Counted from the first letter of the stretch, positions 1 through 13,325 are shown. The stretch: DNA of 64,000 bases from Capitella teleta (GCA_000328365.1 KB308542.1:96779-160778), one strand, 5' to 3'. Made by a program: numbers and translations. The notes: generated by a model from the letters alone, not told the origin.

Positions 1-1919
1 GGGGAGAGGAGGATTTGGTGGAGGGAGTACTGGGGTTCGCAGTAACATCCGCGGACCTGGAACGACTGGTGTTGAGGAGTGTAGGAAAGATTTGGAAGGA
101 GCGAAAGAGGAGAGAGAGAGAAAGATAGAGGGCAAGGCCCTGGTCTGACGTTTGTGAGAGAGTGAAAGTGTTTGTTTTATTACTATAATTTGTTTTTTTT
201 TGGTTTGTTTTTGAGTTATCTAGTCAGTAGCAAGCTAGTGCTGATGCTTATGTTACTTTACAACTTGCTTCTACATCGGTCATTTTACGTGGAGGGCTAC
301 CAGGCGGCGTCCTCTCGCACTATGAATGAGTAGAGCAACGAGTATCTTCTGGTCATTTATTTATTCATTTTATGTGTTTCTCTTTTTATTTTTATCTTTA
401 TTCTTTATTTATCTATTCATTTATTTATTTATTTCTTCATTTATCATTTTGTTCTGTTGTTGTGGGGAAGGGGGGAGGGAAGTAGGGCTTATTATTTGGC
501 TGGTTATTCCAGTTTAGTTTTATTTTAGTTATTACTGTATTATTTATGAGGTTATATCTTTTAGAAATAGAAGATATAAATAAAGAGAAACTCGAACGTC
601 AGATTGTAACAGTGCCGAAACAAAGGCACTTTAATCCAATCAACCTGAACCTTAATTTCTTTTGTAGCCGTAGCTCCCCAACTCCCAAGCCGTAGCATAG
701 TCTACTACGCTACTTTTCTATGTCCGGTCGACTATATTTCAGAGCAATACCTTTTTTATCGCGCTGTCTCCTACAGTGTAAGGTTAAGACTGTTTTTAGC
801 AGCTAAATGTATTTACTTAGAAACTGAAAAATAACCACCACTTGTTACACGAGAAAATGAATAGTAATGGTAATTAATATGAATACGAAGATTGTGGAAG
901 TTTGAACAGACAACTTCTTCACCATTGTAGTTGTCGCGTGGAAATATCGCGAGATCACTTTTGATCTTCAAGTCTCGTGAGATATTAAGGCATGTTTTGA
1001 CAGCTGTCATTCTCAATCCCATTTATGAGTGCCAGCTCGAATTTTATTTTTTTTTGCTCGCACCTCAACACATGGAAGGTTATGGAGCAGCAAACATTTC
1101 CTTCAATATGATCATTCAATTGAATTGTACAGACTGACTCCAGAATCCAGATAAGAGCTGTCACATTTTGTAAACAAAAAGTGCACATGTATGCTTATGT
1201 TGACATTCCGGTCTCGTGCGCCAGATGCATTTTGGGTCATTTTGTTCACAACATCTTGTTGATTCTCAAGCATTATTGTTAAAAAGCTGTGAAACATCGT
1301 TGTGCATGCAAGAGAGATGGAGGCAGCAGGGGGCGTGCGTGGGGCCAGCTGACCCATTCCCTGCAACAGGCGGTCGAACAGTTTAATGGTGACAGCTGCC
1401 ACAATCCTGTTGAACTTGACCATGGATGTCGGCAGTGTAGGCACGTCCATTGCCTTGCTGGTTGCGGCTGTTATCAAGGCTCCCGTCGGCGGCATTTGCT
1501 CTCGTTGATCTCGTGGTGGCCCGCTGCCTTTTGAAGGGGCCTACTGTGAAAGAACAAATTGACCAGTAAAATGTAAAATGGGGGCCAACGCCACGAATGT
1601 GCTGAGAGAGCAAGCAGTGAGCTCTTCATCTCCACTTCAAGTGCTCTGCTGCTATGAAACACCTCAATGAATCTGCTGATATGAAACACCTCAATGAACT
1701 CTGTGAGTCAGAAAACCTTAGTGACCTTATGAGAGCGGCGCCTTCAAAGAGGCTCAGCTTCCTCATCCGAGTATATAGCAGCCGCGCTATGAAAGAGGTT
1801 GCCAAGCGAACTTTTCCCAAATCCGATTTTTTTTTTTTTCGTGGGGAAAAACATGTACTCCCAGAGGCATATTTTGGTGGATATTTCATAATAATATTTG
1901 TTATAAATTTCTTCCTCAG
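1..1919. other. Upstream flank of NCBP1, no confident gene
   Basis: A GA-rich start (1-150) carries an open frame from base 3 that ends in a basic tail and could be the last codons of an off-window ORF or retroelement; it is too short to name. Positions 330-480 are T-rich. A 127-codon minus-strand ORF (1112-1495) and several overlapping ones match nothing I recognise. The first coding exon of NCBP1 should lie here, because the first recognisable exon needs one base from upstream to complete a codon, but I could not choose among the ATG/GT candidates. Confidence 0.4.
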
Positions 1920-4900
1920 CCGGACGCTCTTCCCGCAAAAGGCGTCGCGCTCCTTATGTTGATGATGAAGACATAGAAGAACGCCTGGAATCGCTGATTG
2001 CAAGGGTTGGCGAGAAGGTATTTTCGTCTCTTTTGATTGAATTGCTTGAACAAAAGAGATTTTAGAGCACGAAATCGCTGGTGGGTAACTTGGAGGATCT
2101 GGCGGATGTGCTGGTCATGGATTTGAACAAGTACAAACAAAAGATCATTAAAATCCTCATTAGCTGGTGGGTGTACAATCTCTCTTTTCTTCCTTTCTGA
2201 GCATTCAATGTTCCAGTTACCTAAGAATGCCAGAGAAGCTTACCATTTATTCAACTCTTGCTGGTCTTCTGAACAAAGCTAACTACGACGCTGGTGGAGA
2301 GGTGCGTTTCTCTTACCGTAAATGTGCGCTTTGTATATCACGTTTCTGTTTCCATAGTTTGTGGAGATTTTAGTGCGTAATCTGAAGGAATGCATTCGTT
2401 CAAATGAGTTTGAAAATGCACGCAAGCTGGTTGGTTTCTTCTGCCGTGGATTTGACAAAAAAATTACTGTTTTTCTTTACATCTCTGATTCTAGGTGCGC
2501 TTGATATCTGATCTTGTGAACTGTCGCGTGATCATTGCTGGTTCTCTGCTCAGCATGTTCGACAACTTTGTTGAAGTCACCTTGGAGGATAACATTCCAC
2601 AGGTTGAATTTATCTTGCTGAACCATATTCTTCAATCGCCTTTTCTAACAGTCGCGGTCTGATTGGTACGTGTACGCAGTGCTCTCTTCTCTTCCATGGG
2701 TTGGACAAGAACTGCAGGAGAAGAAAGAAGCAGAGTTTGAAAGAGTGCTCAGCACCATCGAGAATTACCTCGGGTAAATGCACAATCAATTATTTTAGTT
2801 TTTAATTTCTTTGCGGTTGCAGCAAGAGGCAGAAGATCCACGCCCCAGCTCTGCGCGTGTGGTCCACTGATATCCCCCACCCTCAGGAGGAGGTGCGTCC
2901 TCTTGAGCTTGAATATTTCTCCATGGCAACCTTATCTTTTCATGCAGTACCTTGATTGCTTGTGGGCGCAGATCTGTCAACTGAAGGATAAAAACAACTG
3001 GAGGGAGTCTGCCATCATGCGTCCTTATTTGGCTTTTGACGATCGCTTGTGTGACGCCCTGAGTCACTCTCTTCCTCAAATCATCCCTCACTCCCACCAC
3101 GATGATGACTCATACCCTCTCCCTCACATCGTCTTCCGGATGTTTGACTACACTGATGTCCCAGAGGTACGACCACTGACCCAGTGATCTAGATATTTAT
3201 GTTGATTTCAGGGCCCTACCCTGCCTGGATCGCACTCAATCGAACGGTATCTGATTGAAGAGCACCTTCATTATTTGATTCACCAAAATTGCATGGAGCG
3301 CAAAGACTGGTGAGCGCTTTATTCTAATGAACACCCGTTTAATTCTCTCCTTTCAGCGCTGCCGCTTTGCTGAGCTATCACGGCAAGGACCAGGTGCCCA
3401 TCAACTACATGATTGTTGAGGTACAAATTCAAGAGGTCAACATCACATTTTGAATGATCTTTTCCTCGTGAGCAGGTTGTGTTCAGTCAGCTGCTGCAGC
3501 TGCCTAAGGCTCCCTACTTAGAGCTCATGTACGGGGTTCTACTCCTTGAGCTGTGTAAACTACAACCGGGCTCCATGCCGCAAGTGGTCAGCACTGTTGC
3601 GTTATCATTACCACTGTGTTCATTTGCGATCGCGTTCTCTTGTAGCTTGCGCAGGCGACAGAGATGTTGTACGAGCGACTTGACACCATGAACGCCTCTT
3701 GCATTGAGCGGTATGGTTATAAGCACGCCTGTATAACCACAGCGTAACCACGCATCTTTCAGCCTCATCAGCTGGTTCTCGTACCATCTGAGCAACTTCC
3801 AGCTGCGCTGGTCCTGGGATGACTGGTCCCAGGTTGCCGTGGCGACCGATCTGGACAGCCCTCGCCCGTACTTTGTGCGTGAGGTATTCCAGAAATGCAT
3901 GCGTCTCTCCTACCACAAGCGACTGATTGAAATTGTGCCGGGCGCTTTTGAACCTCTCCTGCCCGTCGCTCCCAAACCGAGATACAAATTTGAAGGCGAG
4001 GGATCAGGTATGGGTTGTCATGATGATGTGTCGCCATTACCATGTTCTTCCTGCAGAAAAACTCGCGGGCAAAGTGGCGGCTCAGGAGTTGAAACAGGTC
4101 ATCTGCTCGAAATGCAGTCCGGAACAGGCAGTGGATGTACTCCGAGATCTCCCCAACCCCCTCACTGACGACGATGGTCAGTTTAATTTGTCTGATTGAT
4201 TTGTGATGTTTTATTGATTTCACAGGCAGTGATATGAGCGGCATATACAATCCTCTGAAGATTGAGGTCTTTGTTCAAACACTGCTGCATTTGGGGGCAA
4301 AATCATTCAGTCATTCTTTCGCTGCCATTGCCAAGTGAGATTTGCTTTTTGTTTTGTTTTAAAGGATGTAATTTAAATTAAATTTCTTTTCAGGTTTCAT
4401 CAAGTTCTGCGTGCTTTTGGCGAAACTCAGGACGCACAGATTTGCATTTTGAAATCCGTCTATGAATTGTGGCAGGATAACCAACACGTGAGTGGGAATC
4501 AGTTTTAAATCTAATTGTGAATATTTTGCCTGTGCGCAGAAGCAGATCATAATATTATATTATATTAGGCCAAAAATGGTCATTTGATTTCTCAAGTGAA
4601 AAATTAGTCACTACCAATCATTGCCACGGTATCAGCATATTGGTTTGATGAAGCAGGATCAAATTTAGTTCCAGGAGCAAAATTGGAATTTCTGGTTGCG
4701 AATTTTGACGGTTTTGTGTTTTGATGCAGATGTTGGTTTTCTTGGTTGACAAATTGTTGAAGACGCAAGTGGTTGGGTGTGGCGCTGTGGCCAACTGGAT
4801 ATTCTCACCTGAAATGAGCGGAGACTTTACTTGGTCAGTCAACGTTTTGTTTGATTATTGAGATTTAGAAGAAATTTTAGTCGCCATTTCTGATTGCTGT

Positions 4901-5697
4901 TCAGATGTGTGATTATTTATTTAGCTGCAACTTCCTCAAATTTCAATTTGGTTAATTTAATTTTTTGACAATGCATTCTTATTGTTGAACTTTTAACTTT
5001 TATTTTATACCAACTTGACTGGATTAATAATTCATGATGAATATTCTCAAACGGCAGTTCTTACGTCTGGGAGATTATGCATTCGTCCATCAAGAAAATG
5101 AACAAACACGTCCAGAAACTCACGAAGGAAGTTGAAGACGCCAAGGACAGATTTGAAGCAGCCGAACGCAGGGTAAGAACCTTCACTTACGACCTTTCAT
5201 GACCCTCATCTGCATATTGAACAGGCGCGTGATGGCCTTGACGAGGATAATGATGACGATGTTCCGAGTGAAGAACAGATTGAACGCATGGAGGAGAAGT
5301 TAGAAGAAGCTCAAAGTGAACAGAAGAACCTCTTCCTCATCATTTTCCAGGTTCAATGATTCTTATGAAAATCTAAAATTTTATTTTATTTTTTTTTTCT
5401 TTTTCCATTACTGCAGAGGTTTATTATAATTCTCACGGAGCATCTAGCAAAATGTGAATCCGAGGGAAGAGATCACAGCACCCCTTGGTACAAGTGGGTC
5501 AACGAACGACTTCAGCAAGTTTTCCTCATGGTCAGTTCATCTTTTATTCAATTTATTTTTATTAATTAATTTTTTTCACACAGCACCATGAACAAGTCTT
5601 CAAGTACATCCAAACGCTGGAATCTTTCCTCTTCACAAGCGATGTTGACGTTCATATTCTCAGTGTTTTCCAGCAGTTCTGTGCTCTCAGATCTTGA
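1920..5697 (+). CDS. NCBP1: Nuclear cap-binding protein subunit 1 (CBP80), missing only its first exon
   Basis: Large subunit of the nuclear cap-binding complex. With CBP20 it binds the m7G cap of Pol II transcripts and promotes splicing, export and nonsense-mediated decay. Translation aligns with animal CBP80 throughout: the basic N-terminus (RKRRRAPY), the MIF4G-like helical repeats ([73 protein letters not shown]) and the C-terminal coiled-coil region ending [20 protein letters not shown] and FQQFCALRS. Exons: 1920-2017, 2066-2166, 2217-2301, 2358-2429, 2495-2602, 2652-2773, 2823-2892, 2948-3166, 3212-3309, 3357-3420, 3476-3586, 3646-3710, 3763-4007, 4057-4176, 4226-4334, 4394-4487, 4730-4833, 5058-5172, 5225-5350, 5417-5530, 5584-5697. 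These total 2354 nt, so one more base comes from an unseen first exon; about 784 residues against 790 in human. Most introns are 45-65 bp. The gene looks intact. Confidence 0.96.
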
Positions 5698-5848
5698 AAC
5701 ATTCTTTCCCCGTTGCTGTTTCTGATTAATCACTTTCTTCTGGCTCTCAGTTTTTTGGGTTTTTTTAAGCGCGTTAATGTATTCAAATGTACATTCTCAA
5801 TGTTAACATCTGGCCACAGTTGTATTTTGTTCATTTTTCTGGTAGAAC

Positions 5849-5854
5849 AATAAA
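5849..5854 (+). terminator. NCBP1 polyadenylation signal AATAAA
   Basis: AATAAA about 150 bp after the NCBP1 stop. The 381 bp between the NCBP1 and SDHAF4 stops contain only the two converging 3' ends. Confidence 0.6.
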
Positions 5855-6078
5855 ATGAGACCTAAATTTCTATTTTTCCATTTTATTTCATTTTCTTTGT
5901 TCATGATCGTGAGTGCGTATTGTGATAAGATGCACGATAACCCTCTTATCTAATCAACACTTCAAACATATTATCTGATCACGATCAGCAGCAATAATTT
6001 TTAAAATATTAACCACTAATAAAAGTGAAGAAAACAGTTTGTTTTTCACGCAATTCAATGGCATACAGAACCAGGTCA

Positions 6079-7148
6079 TCAGAAGTCAATGACCCGCCCT
6101 TTGCGCTCCCAATCCCCGTAGCGCGTTGGCTCTGGGCCTCTGGGTCCCCCGATTTCTCCTGTTTCGGGATTGCGATCATTAGGGAATCGTGCGTAAGGAT
6201 CTTCTGCTGCGTTGGAGCTGGGTTGTGCCTGGGGTTCAACGCTCTCTCCCTTTGTGGTTTCCCACTTGTCGTCCAAACGTCCAGTGGGAGTTTTCCCTTT
6301 GCTCTGCGATGACTTTCCAGCGTTCAGTTGTGTTGAGACGCAGAAAGGGCGCATTGTCAGTCCTGAAAGGAGATGCTTATCAGTCAGTGATCTGAGTAAG
6401 CAATACTAAGGATGCACGATAAATTATTGACTAATCCTATTAGTTCGGTACAACTCGATTCGAATGGGAATTCGAGGTCGAAAGTCTGCTCATGCGTTGA
6501 TCAGTCAGTGCTTGAGCAAATAAAGCCCTTCTCTTTCCAAGGAATGGGTCATGATTCACAGGACAAAGTTAAGGGCACACTGCTAGTGACCCAGTACAAC
6601 TAGTATTTAATTATCAACAGTATACAGAGTATTGAGACTTGATAGCTGACATGTTACATGTACAGCAAGACGCTATTGGTCCCAGATCTCGCCTGGTTGA
6701 TCTGTGCTACAGACTTGAGAAGTTGAGTTTTATCAGATGAGTACTACTAGTATTATTATAATCATTACCGTGATTACGAGTATATCAATATCATATAGCC
6801 TATTGGCCCAAGATCTAGCTGCATTCTGTAGCCATAATCTGTGCTCCTTACAGCAATAGGAGTCTCCGAACCAGATTAGCTGATAACTAATAATATTAAT
6901 TAGGCATGATCATAATGAACAACAGAATATCGTATGATAGCTGACTAGACGCAGAGACGTTTCCCCAGAGGGGAAATAATAGCTGACATACTACAGCGAG
7001 CCCGATGGGTCTCCCGATAATCTAAATCTGTGCTAATCCAGTAAACTGGTAAATTAGTAATCGTATACATGCATTACTGTTACAAGATCTACTCACCTCT
7101 GAAAGCTCCGAAGAGCAATTTTGAGTTTACTGCAGAAACGCGATTCAT
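6079..7148 (-). CDS. SDHAF4: Succinate dehydrogenase assembly factor 4
   Basis: Mitochondrial assembly factor that binds flavinated SDHA and helps load it onto SDHB during complex II assembly. Two exons on the minus strand: 7148-7097 (17 codons plus one base, starting [13 protein letters not shown]) and 6362-6079, for 111 residues; phases join cleanly at AGAG/gtgagt and ctttcag/GAC. The family signature is the C-terminus, which reads [19 protein letters not shown] then VIDF and is almost identical to the human tail. The N-terminus is arginine-poor but hydrophobic/basic, in keeping with a mitochondrial presequence. It is tail to tail with NCBP1. The 734 bp intron is filled with repeat fragments. 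Intact. Confidence 0.95.
6635..7045. repeat. Three half-copies of a CACAGAT-ended palindromic MITE, in the SDHAF4 intron
   Basis: Three stretches end with ATCTGTGCT (near 6710, 6840 and 7035). They carry versions of AGCTGACATACTACAGCGAG and CCCGATAATCT, the same motifs seen in the complete 182 bp element at 50979-51160. They look like nested or partly deleted copies of that element. Confidence 0.5.
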
Positions 7149-7629
7149 GGCTGAACTTAAGCACAATTCGTTCAGAAGATGTTAATAAGCAAAGAATACG
7201 ATAAAGCGACAGAAAACAACCAAGTTCAGCTCAGTTCATTGAGTATTACGAAAGATGTCAGGCAAAAATGGTGAAGTATATAGAAGTGATTGTAAAACGA
7301 TGCGTTATGATCCTGCTATGATTATAAAACGGAGGAACACTATTCTTGCGTCTGTAAAAAGTGCGTTATGACTCCTATCTCCACCATGGTCACGGACATC
7401 GGTTTTCATGTATGATCATGTATGTAATATGTTACATGATTCAATCATCAAAAATAATCACCAAGAAACCCCTACAGATGCACTGAGTAGGTATAACCTT
7501 TTCAATCATGTAAAATCCCTATACAACATCGTAACATCTAGTTTGTACTCTTGAAAAAAGTTCCTATCTCCTACCATGGCGTGGTCATGGACATGGCTTT
7601 TCAGGTATATTACATGATTCAATCAATTC
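7149..7629. other. Intergenic
   Basis: No gene seen. Two imperfect copies of a CCATGGTCACGGACATCGG-like segment occur (about 7383 and 7575), with weak resemblance to the repeat that follows. Confidence 0.4.
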
Positions 7630-7830
7630 GAAATTAGCATCAATGCAATCCTTCCAGTGCCCTGAGTTGATATATACCCCATTCAATCATATCAAACTAG
7701 TATACAACATCACAGGATCCAGATTACACTTGTTTTCAATCCTGTTTTCACATGCGGTCAGAAGACGCAAGAATTTTATCTTTGAAGTCATAACGCACTT
7801 TTTAACAAACCCAAGAAGAATAGCATCACG
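7630..7830 (+). repeat. Dispersed repeat, inverted copy of 61255-61460
   Basis: The segment from AGCATCAATGCAATCCTTCC to AAGAATAGCATCACGC is the reverse complement, with scattered differences, of the sequence directly downstream of the minus-strand LINE at 61.5-63.7 kb. It is best read as a severely 5'-truncated copy of that LINE's 3' part, here in plus orientation. A weaker partial copy lies at about 7480-7590. Confidence 0.55.
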
Positions 7831-8722
7831 CTGAAACGTTATGATAATGCACTCATATTCTGCATGCGGTCTTGCACAAAATTTGGCCTACTGGCTCTAC
7901 ATGTATTACTACCGTATGCGATCGGGATCTGACATTAAGCAAGTCATTAGTATAAAACCATGTGTTGAGGATGTTGAGCAAACAATTAAAATATATTTGT
8001 ATGTTTTTATGGCTTCATCGATGCGAGAGTAAGATGTCAATAAGCAAAAGAACAAATTTCGTGACCCCCCCCCACCCACGATGAAGTCACTCAAATCAGT
8101 TTACGCCTAAACTTAGCTTAAGTCGCAAAATAAAATTTCTGAACTTTTGGTATTATTCATAAAGAGCTGCCAATTATCTTTAATGCGATACCCCCCACCC
8201 CTAAATTAAATACCTCTTCTAGGTAAGAAGTTATATGAGAAAACATGAACCGTGCGAACAAAGATACTCTAATGGAGTATCTTTGATGTGACTGTCGTGA
8301 TGTCAAAACGAGGAAAAACGTGATCGAATATTGCTGAGAATTTCTATCAAGCACTTGCATCGATCGCCATGGTAACGAAGCATCTTTCAGAGTTGACAGT
8401 ATAACCCGAACTATGACCCGTTGTAAATGCCTTCCATTAGCTACACTTGTATAAACACAGAATCTCGCGAAAACTATTAATAGAATGCTCTGTTCACGCT
8501 CCTTACAGGGATATGTTTCATTGAAGATTCGTATACAAGTATGCACCCATACTAAGCGCTAATAGAAACGACCACTAATTAACGCTTTTTCCTCGTTAAA
8601 ATAATTCACGATGACTACAGGTCAAACAGGGGGTCTATTAAAATTGAAATTAAACCATGCAGTTTATATTTAAAAAAGTGCACATATTATGGTTATATAT
8701 ATACCATTTTATTCACATGTTT
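7831..8722. other. Intergenic
   Basis: A 129-codon minus-strand ORF (8157-8546) has no recognisable family and no splice context. A C-run/poly-purine stretch lies at 8060-8080. No supported gene. Confidence 0.4.
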
Positions 8723-9840
8723 TTAAACATGTAATTTGAACATGAGGATCATTTGAACAGGAAGGGGGAAAAATAAAATAAAATAAAAAATGAAAAGAAA
8801 CAAGAAGAGAAACAAATAACTGACCAGTAGAAAATTAATCTGTACATAAATTAAAGTAATTAGTAAACGCGAAATCTCCATGCGGGATAAAATACAATCC
8901 AGGGAGCCTTCACGAATAGCTATCAGCTCAAGTATAGCATCAACGGTGTGCTCAATTTCCTCGTCCAGCGTAGCTGTCCACGTTTGGCGCACAACAGTCG
9001 CTAAGCTACCCTGCTCAAGGTGAACATTCATTGAGTCATTATCAAATCTGCAATATGACATCACTTGTCGCACATTACAGTCAACAGAAGAAAATCCATT
9101 CGGGGATAATTTTACACATGTGCGAAACCAATAGCCTGAAATGTAAGTTAAAGTCATGAGCGTAATGATAACATATATTCAGCATTTTTTTGCATTGTAC
9201 TGAAAGTGGGCGTGGCCACCAAGGCCACGCCATCTGCATATGCAACAGCATCTGCAAATGTACGCCCAATATGGCACCCTACACTGACCAACATGACCAA
9301 GAGCTTCTCAATGTACACACAAAATAATATCGGTGACAATACACCTCCCTGCTTCACACCATTCTTGCGGGAAAAAAACTATTAGATATGGCACCTTGCC
9401 AAGTGACAATTAATGATTGACATACATACATTAATAACAATAACAGAGAGACTGCATAACAAAGGCCACGGTCTATGAGCATCTTGAACAGGCTAACAAA
9501 ATGGACCTTGTCGAATGCTTTAGAGACGTCAAGTAGCGTGACATATATCGGAGCATCCTTCTGTGTATAAAAACCGATTATCTCATTGAGAACGTAAGTG
9601 CATTGTCCAGTGCTGTGCTTTGACTTGAAACCAAATTGTAAGTCACTTGAGCTAAGAACAGAGTTGTGCTTATCTAACATGACATTATCGAGGCATTTAC
9701 CTACTATGCTGCTAATTGCTATAGAGCGATAATTACTTGATTCACATAATGACTTTTTTCTATCCTTTGGGATTGGTACAAGTCTTGACTGGGACATTAC
9801 AACTCCAACATCAAAATGATACAACGTGACATTAAGAAAA
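8723..9840 (-). mobile_element. Non-LTR retrotransposon (LINE) fragment, reverse transcriptase with an internal deletion
   Basis: On the minus strand 9824-9154 encodes reverse transcriptase blocks: SNYRSIAISSIVGKCLDNVM, DLQFGFKSKHSTGQCTYVL, LLDVSKAFDKV, MKQGGVLSPILFCVYIEKLL and YADGVALVA, where YADD has become YADG. Just downstream (about 9110-8850) comes the end of the same kind of ORF: VRQTWTATLDEEIEHTVDAI and LELIAIREGSL. The thumb/linker region between them is missing, and it is exactly the part kept in the 25.2-25.9 kb fragment. Frame breaks separate the RT pieces. No endonuclease domain is present. Clade not assigned. Confidence 0.85.
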
Positions 9841-9849
9841 CATTACACC

Positions 9850-10195
9850 GAATAGCTCAATCGGTTTAACTGACTACAATCCTATGCCGACCGTGGGGGT
9901 CGAGGTCCCGGGTTCGAGACCCGCTCAGGCCACGGGCGTTATGATTGTGAATTATGATTGTTATAATTGTAATTCTTCGGTGACCCTACAGTGCTGCCCA
10001 ACTGCGTAACAAGGCCGGGCGCTGTGTACTACTGTCTATGGTGGTATGCAGGATAAAGAACCCTTGGGATTGATCGATAAGAGTAGGGGGAAACCCCGGT
10101 CCCGGGCCTTCTGTTCTTGCGCCCGTATCACCCGAATGCGTTGGGTGGAGCCGTAAAACCCCTTCACACACGCATCACGCATTTGAAATTAAGAT
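9850..10195 (+). mobile_element. tRNA-derived SINE, copy 1
   Basis: The head has a Pol III A box (TAGCTCAATCGG at 9853-9864) and B box (GGTTCGAGACC at 9911-9921), spaced as in a tRNA promoter. A roughly 240 bp unrelated body follows, with AACAAGGCCGGGCGCTGTGT. A near-identical copy starts at 63723. The first copy ends near 10195, after TTCACACACGCATCACGC. Confidence 0.85.
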
Positions 10196-10574
10196 GTTGA
10201 TTTACAGTGAAACCCAAAAATTGAAATATTCTTGCCTCGGGCGGTTTTACCCTACTCCTACTCTCTCAATGCGAATTTAGACTTATTTCGTCATTGCTAG
10301 TCATATTTTCAGCAATTTGTTATATTTAATTCATTCCATATGAAAGTATTAATTTTTATTTACTTGCATTTTAATTATTATCTTTTTTTTTGTTTATTTT
10401 ACTTATTTCCATAGTTATAAGGTGTAAAATAGCGCGATAATTTATAAACCCTATGGAAGGGAGCTCATCAAACAAAATTTAACAGACCAGCAATGCGCAG
10501 GCCTACGTGCATAATTGTACATGTCTGTGCGATTTCCTAATAAAGTATTCCTGTTAACCCGGAAGTAAAAACCC

Positions 10575-10584
10575 GCGCATGCGC
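10575..10584. promoter_or_regulatory. NRF1-type palindrome GCGCATGCGC
   Basis: A perfect match to the core NRF1 site, lying in a CG-richer patch about 55 bp before an ATG. It may mark a promoter, but no gene could be attached to it. Confidence 0.3.
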
Positions 10585-12007
10585 AGTGCATAGTTAATGT
10601 AACAGACACTATTTTTGGTGGGATGTTTAACCAGCAAAGATGGCATCAGTTAGCGTGCTGCGCTCGATAACTAAGATGAACACAAGCCTTTTCGCTTTAT
10701 TTTACGTTACACTTATGTAGACAATAAGGGAACATGGGGTAACTGTTGCTTTGACAGTAACACATCTTCAGAGGGTGCATTTATGGCCGGGATGTATTTA
10801 ATGTGTTTTCCGATGTGGAAAACGGACCCGGTCAAGTGCCAAAAATAGCTATGAAAGCTTGAAGGCGTGAATATTTCGCAGTCGACCAGTTGACTAAGTA
10901 CATATGCATTTGCTCATGGGTCGGGACTTTGACGCTTATTCAACCCACCCCAGCAGACATGCATGCTTCTGAGGCCCACATGTTGTCGTTCCTGTAGAAC
11001 ACCCGCTGTCAGGACACCAGCCCAACCGCCCAGAAAACCTATTCGAAAGTGTTAACCTGAGTTGCCAAGCGACTGAAGTTATCTGGCATGTAGCAACTAG
11101 CATTATTCGATATCGTAAATAAGCCTGACATTTATTGTGTGATACGGCCTGTTTACAACTCATTTGTGTGTAATATACATCATGTGCTGTACAATCAGAG
11201 GAATCATCAAGTTGAGATCAGAATTAATTTTTTATAGCCCTATTCACTGCACCAAGTGACTTCATTGCAATTAGCGGACACAGATGCCATTAGATGGGTG
11301 CATAACAGTGTATTCATGCTTTGATCTTAGTTAAGACTCACAATTAAAGTACAAAACCTTTGTAGGCTCTTTGAATCTGTATGATCGATGCATTCACTTA
11401 AAATTTGATCTTAGTTAAAGATCAGAGCCAAGAGTTATATCTGTTGCCTCTGACAACAACGACAATTAAACACCAAATTTAATCAAATTTGTTAATTTGT
11501 ATCATTATAATATCATCATAATATTTAAAAATCATAGCATTAAACACATGTATAACTAAATCTATAAATTTTGTTTTCTATTGAAAAGTCAGGATCTTGC
11601 TCAAACTGGAAGCCGTCAACGCACATACATATGCTTTGCGATATCCCGTAGAAAAAAAAAACAAAACCAAAAAAAAAAAAAAAAAAAAAACGCCACGATC
11701 TTTCAAATAACACTGTGAATCTTGGACTTATCGCTTCGCAAATTCAACTTTTCTGCTTGAGGCCATATTGAGAAATGATTCTGTCTGTCCCACCCTTGAA
11801 ACTAGATGAACTCTGCACCGCTTTGCGCATGCACGAAGGGTTAACGGCACATCAGCTATTAAGTTGCTCTCGAAGAAGAATGGCTCTGATTTGTGTTTCT
11901 TTTGGGCTGTCGACGCAGGTATCACAGTCGTCATATACTCACTCGATACTATATAAATTACGTGTAATTTCATTTCAAACGTGCGCAATTTGTTGCGAGA
12001 TTGTAAC

Positions 12008-12121
<114 letters not shown>

Positions 12122-13325
12122 ATTCGTGTTGTATATTCTTCTAATTTAACGGAAAAGTTACCTTCCGCGTTGATATTCAGCACAATGGCACACGGCCGTT
12201 TTATTCAGGACTCACCGGAATTTCTCCCAATATCCCCATTCCATGCAACATTTCATACAATGGACATTGCGCAACTAATTTATAATGCATACAATTCCCT
12301 TTTAATACATTCTCTGAGCCGAATGAAGGATGATAGTTGAGGTACTAAGGAATGAAACAGAGAACAGCGAGCAAATAGCTAACAGCCGGCGGATCATCCC
12401 ACGTCAGGATGGATCATCGGATCTCACGAGACGAAATTCGACGGGATATTATGAGGTATTGATATGCATTTAATTGGAAGTCGGCGAATTCAGCCGCTTC
12501 CGACGCTTGTGGAAAAATTGTGTAATTTGGCAAATAAAAAACTCTTAGGCTTACACCAGCCTGAAACTCACGCGAACTATCGCAATATACTCAGTTGACG
12601 AGTAGGTCATAACTATAGACTCTTGAGGCGACAACAGTATTTTGAGCATTCTTATCTGACGATAACATCTGATTTGGGGCCCACCCTCTCATGTCGTCAT
12701 TGCATCTGTTTGATCTAGGAGACCGATCGATGATTGTCTTGTTTTGCAAATCTGCCACGAGGACCAGAGTTTTGATGAATTTGAAGTGTTTCCATGGTTG
12801 GCAGTCGCAGGGCTCACATGTGTATCATACAATCTTTAGTGCTTCCCTTGTACAGCTATTGAATTGCAAATGAACAGGATTGTTACAGTAATCCCGATTC
12901 CACGCAGGTATACTCCTATATGTTGACTATAACATTGACCACTTTCGTGTTCATTGGTCAATGTTATCCCCCCCCAGTGGTCTCTCCCATGCAGCCAATA
13001 AACATATAATTATGGCGATACATAAAGAAGCCTTATGAGCGTAGACAATAATAGAGGTCACGTGACAACCAAAATGACAGAAGAATACTCATCGTGCATT
13101 AAAATTTTTAAACATAAACTTTCTCTCTTGTGAAACATGATTACATCCGCTTGTGCTTTCTACATGACACCACTTGAATGTATTATATTTACAGAGTACT
13201 GTGTTACAAAAGCATCTCGATTTAAAACAGGCAAATATACCACTTTCCCCCGAATTCAAAGCAACTGTAAAATTACATGATCCGGTAAATACGACTCATT
13301 GAAACACTTGACTTATTTGCCTACT

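Noticed and set aside
1112-1495. 127-codon minus ORF upstream of NCBP1
   Set aside because: No recognisable domain; overlaps other chance ORFs.
8157-8546. 129-codon minus ORF as a gene
   Set aside because: No family motif, no splice context, and flanked by repeat-like sequence.
9850-9930. Functional tRNA gene
   Set aside because: A and B boxes are present but no cloverleaf can be drawn and the unit recurs with a long body, so it is a SINE.
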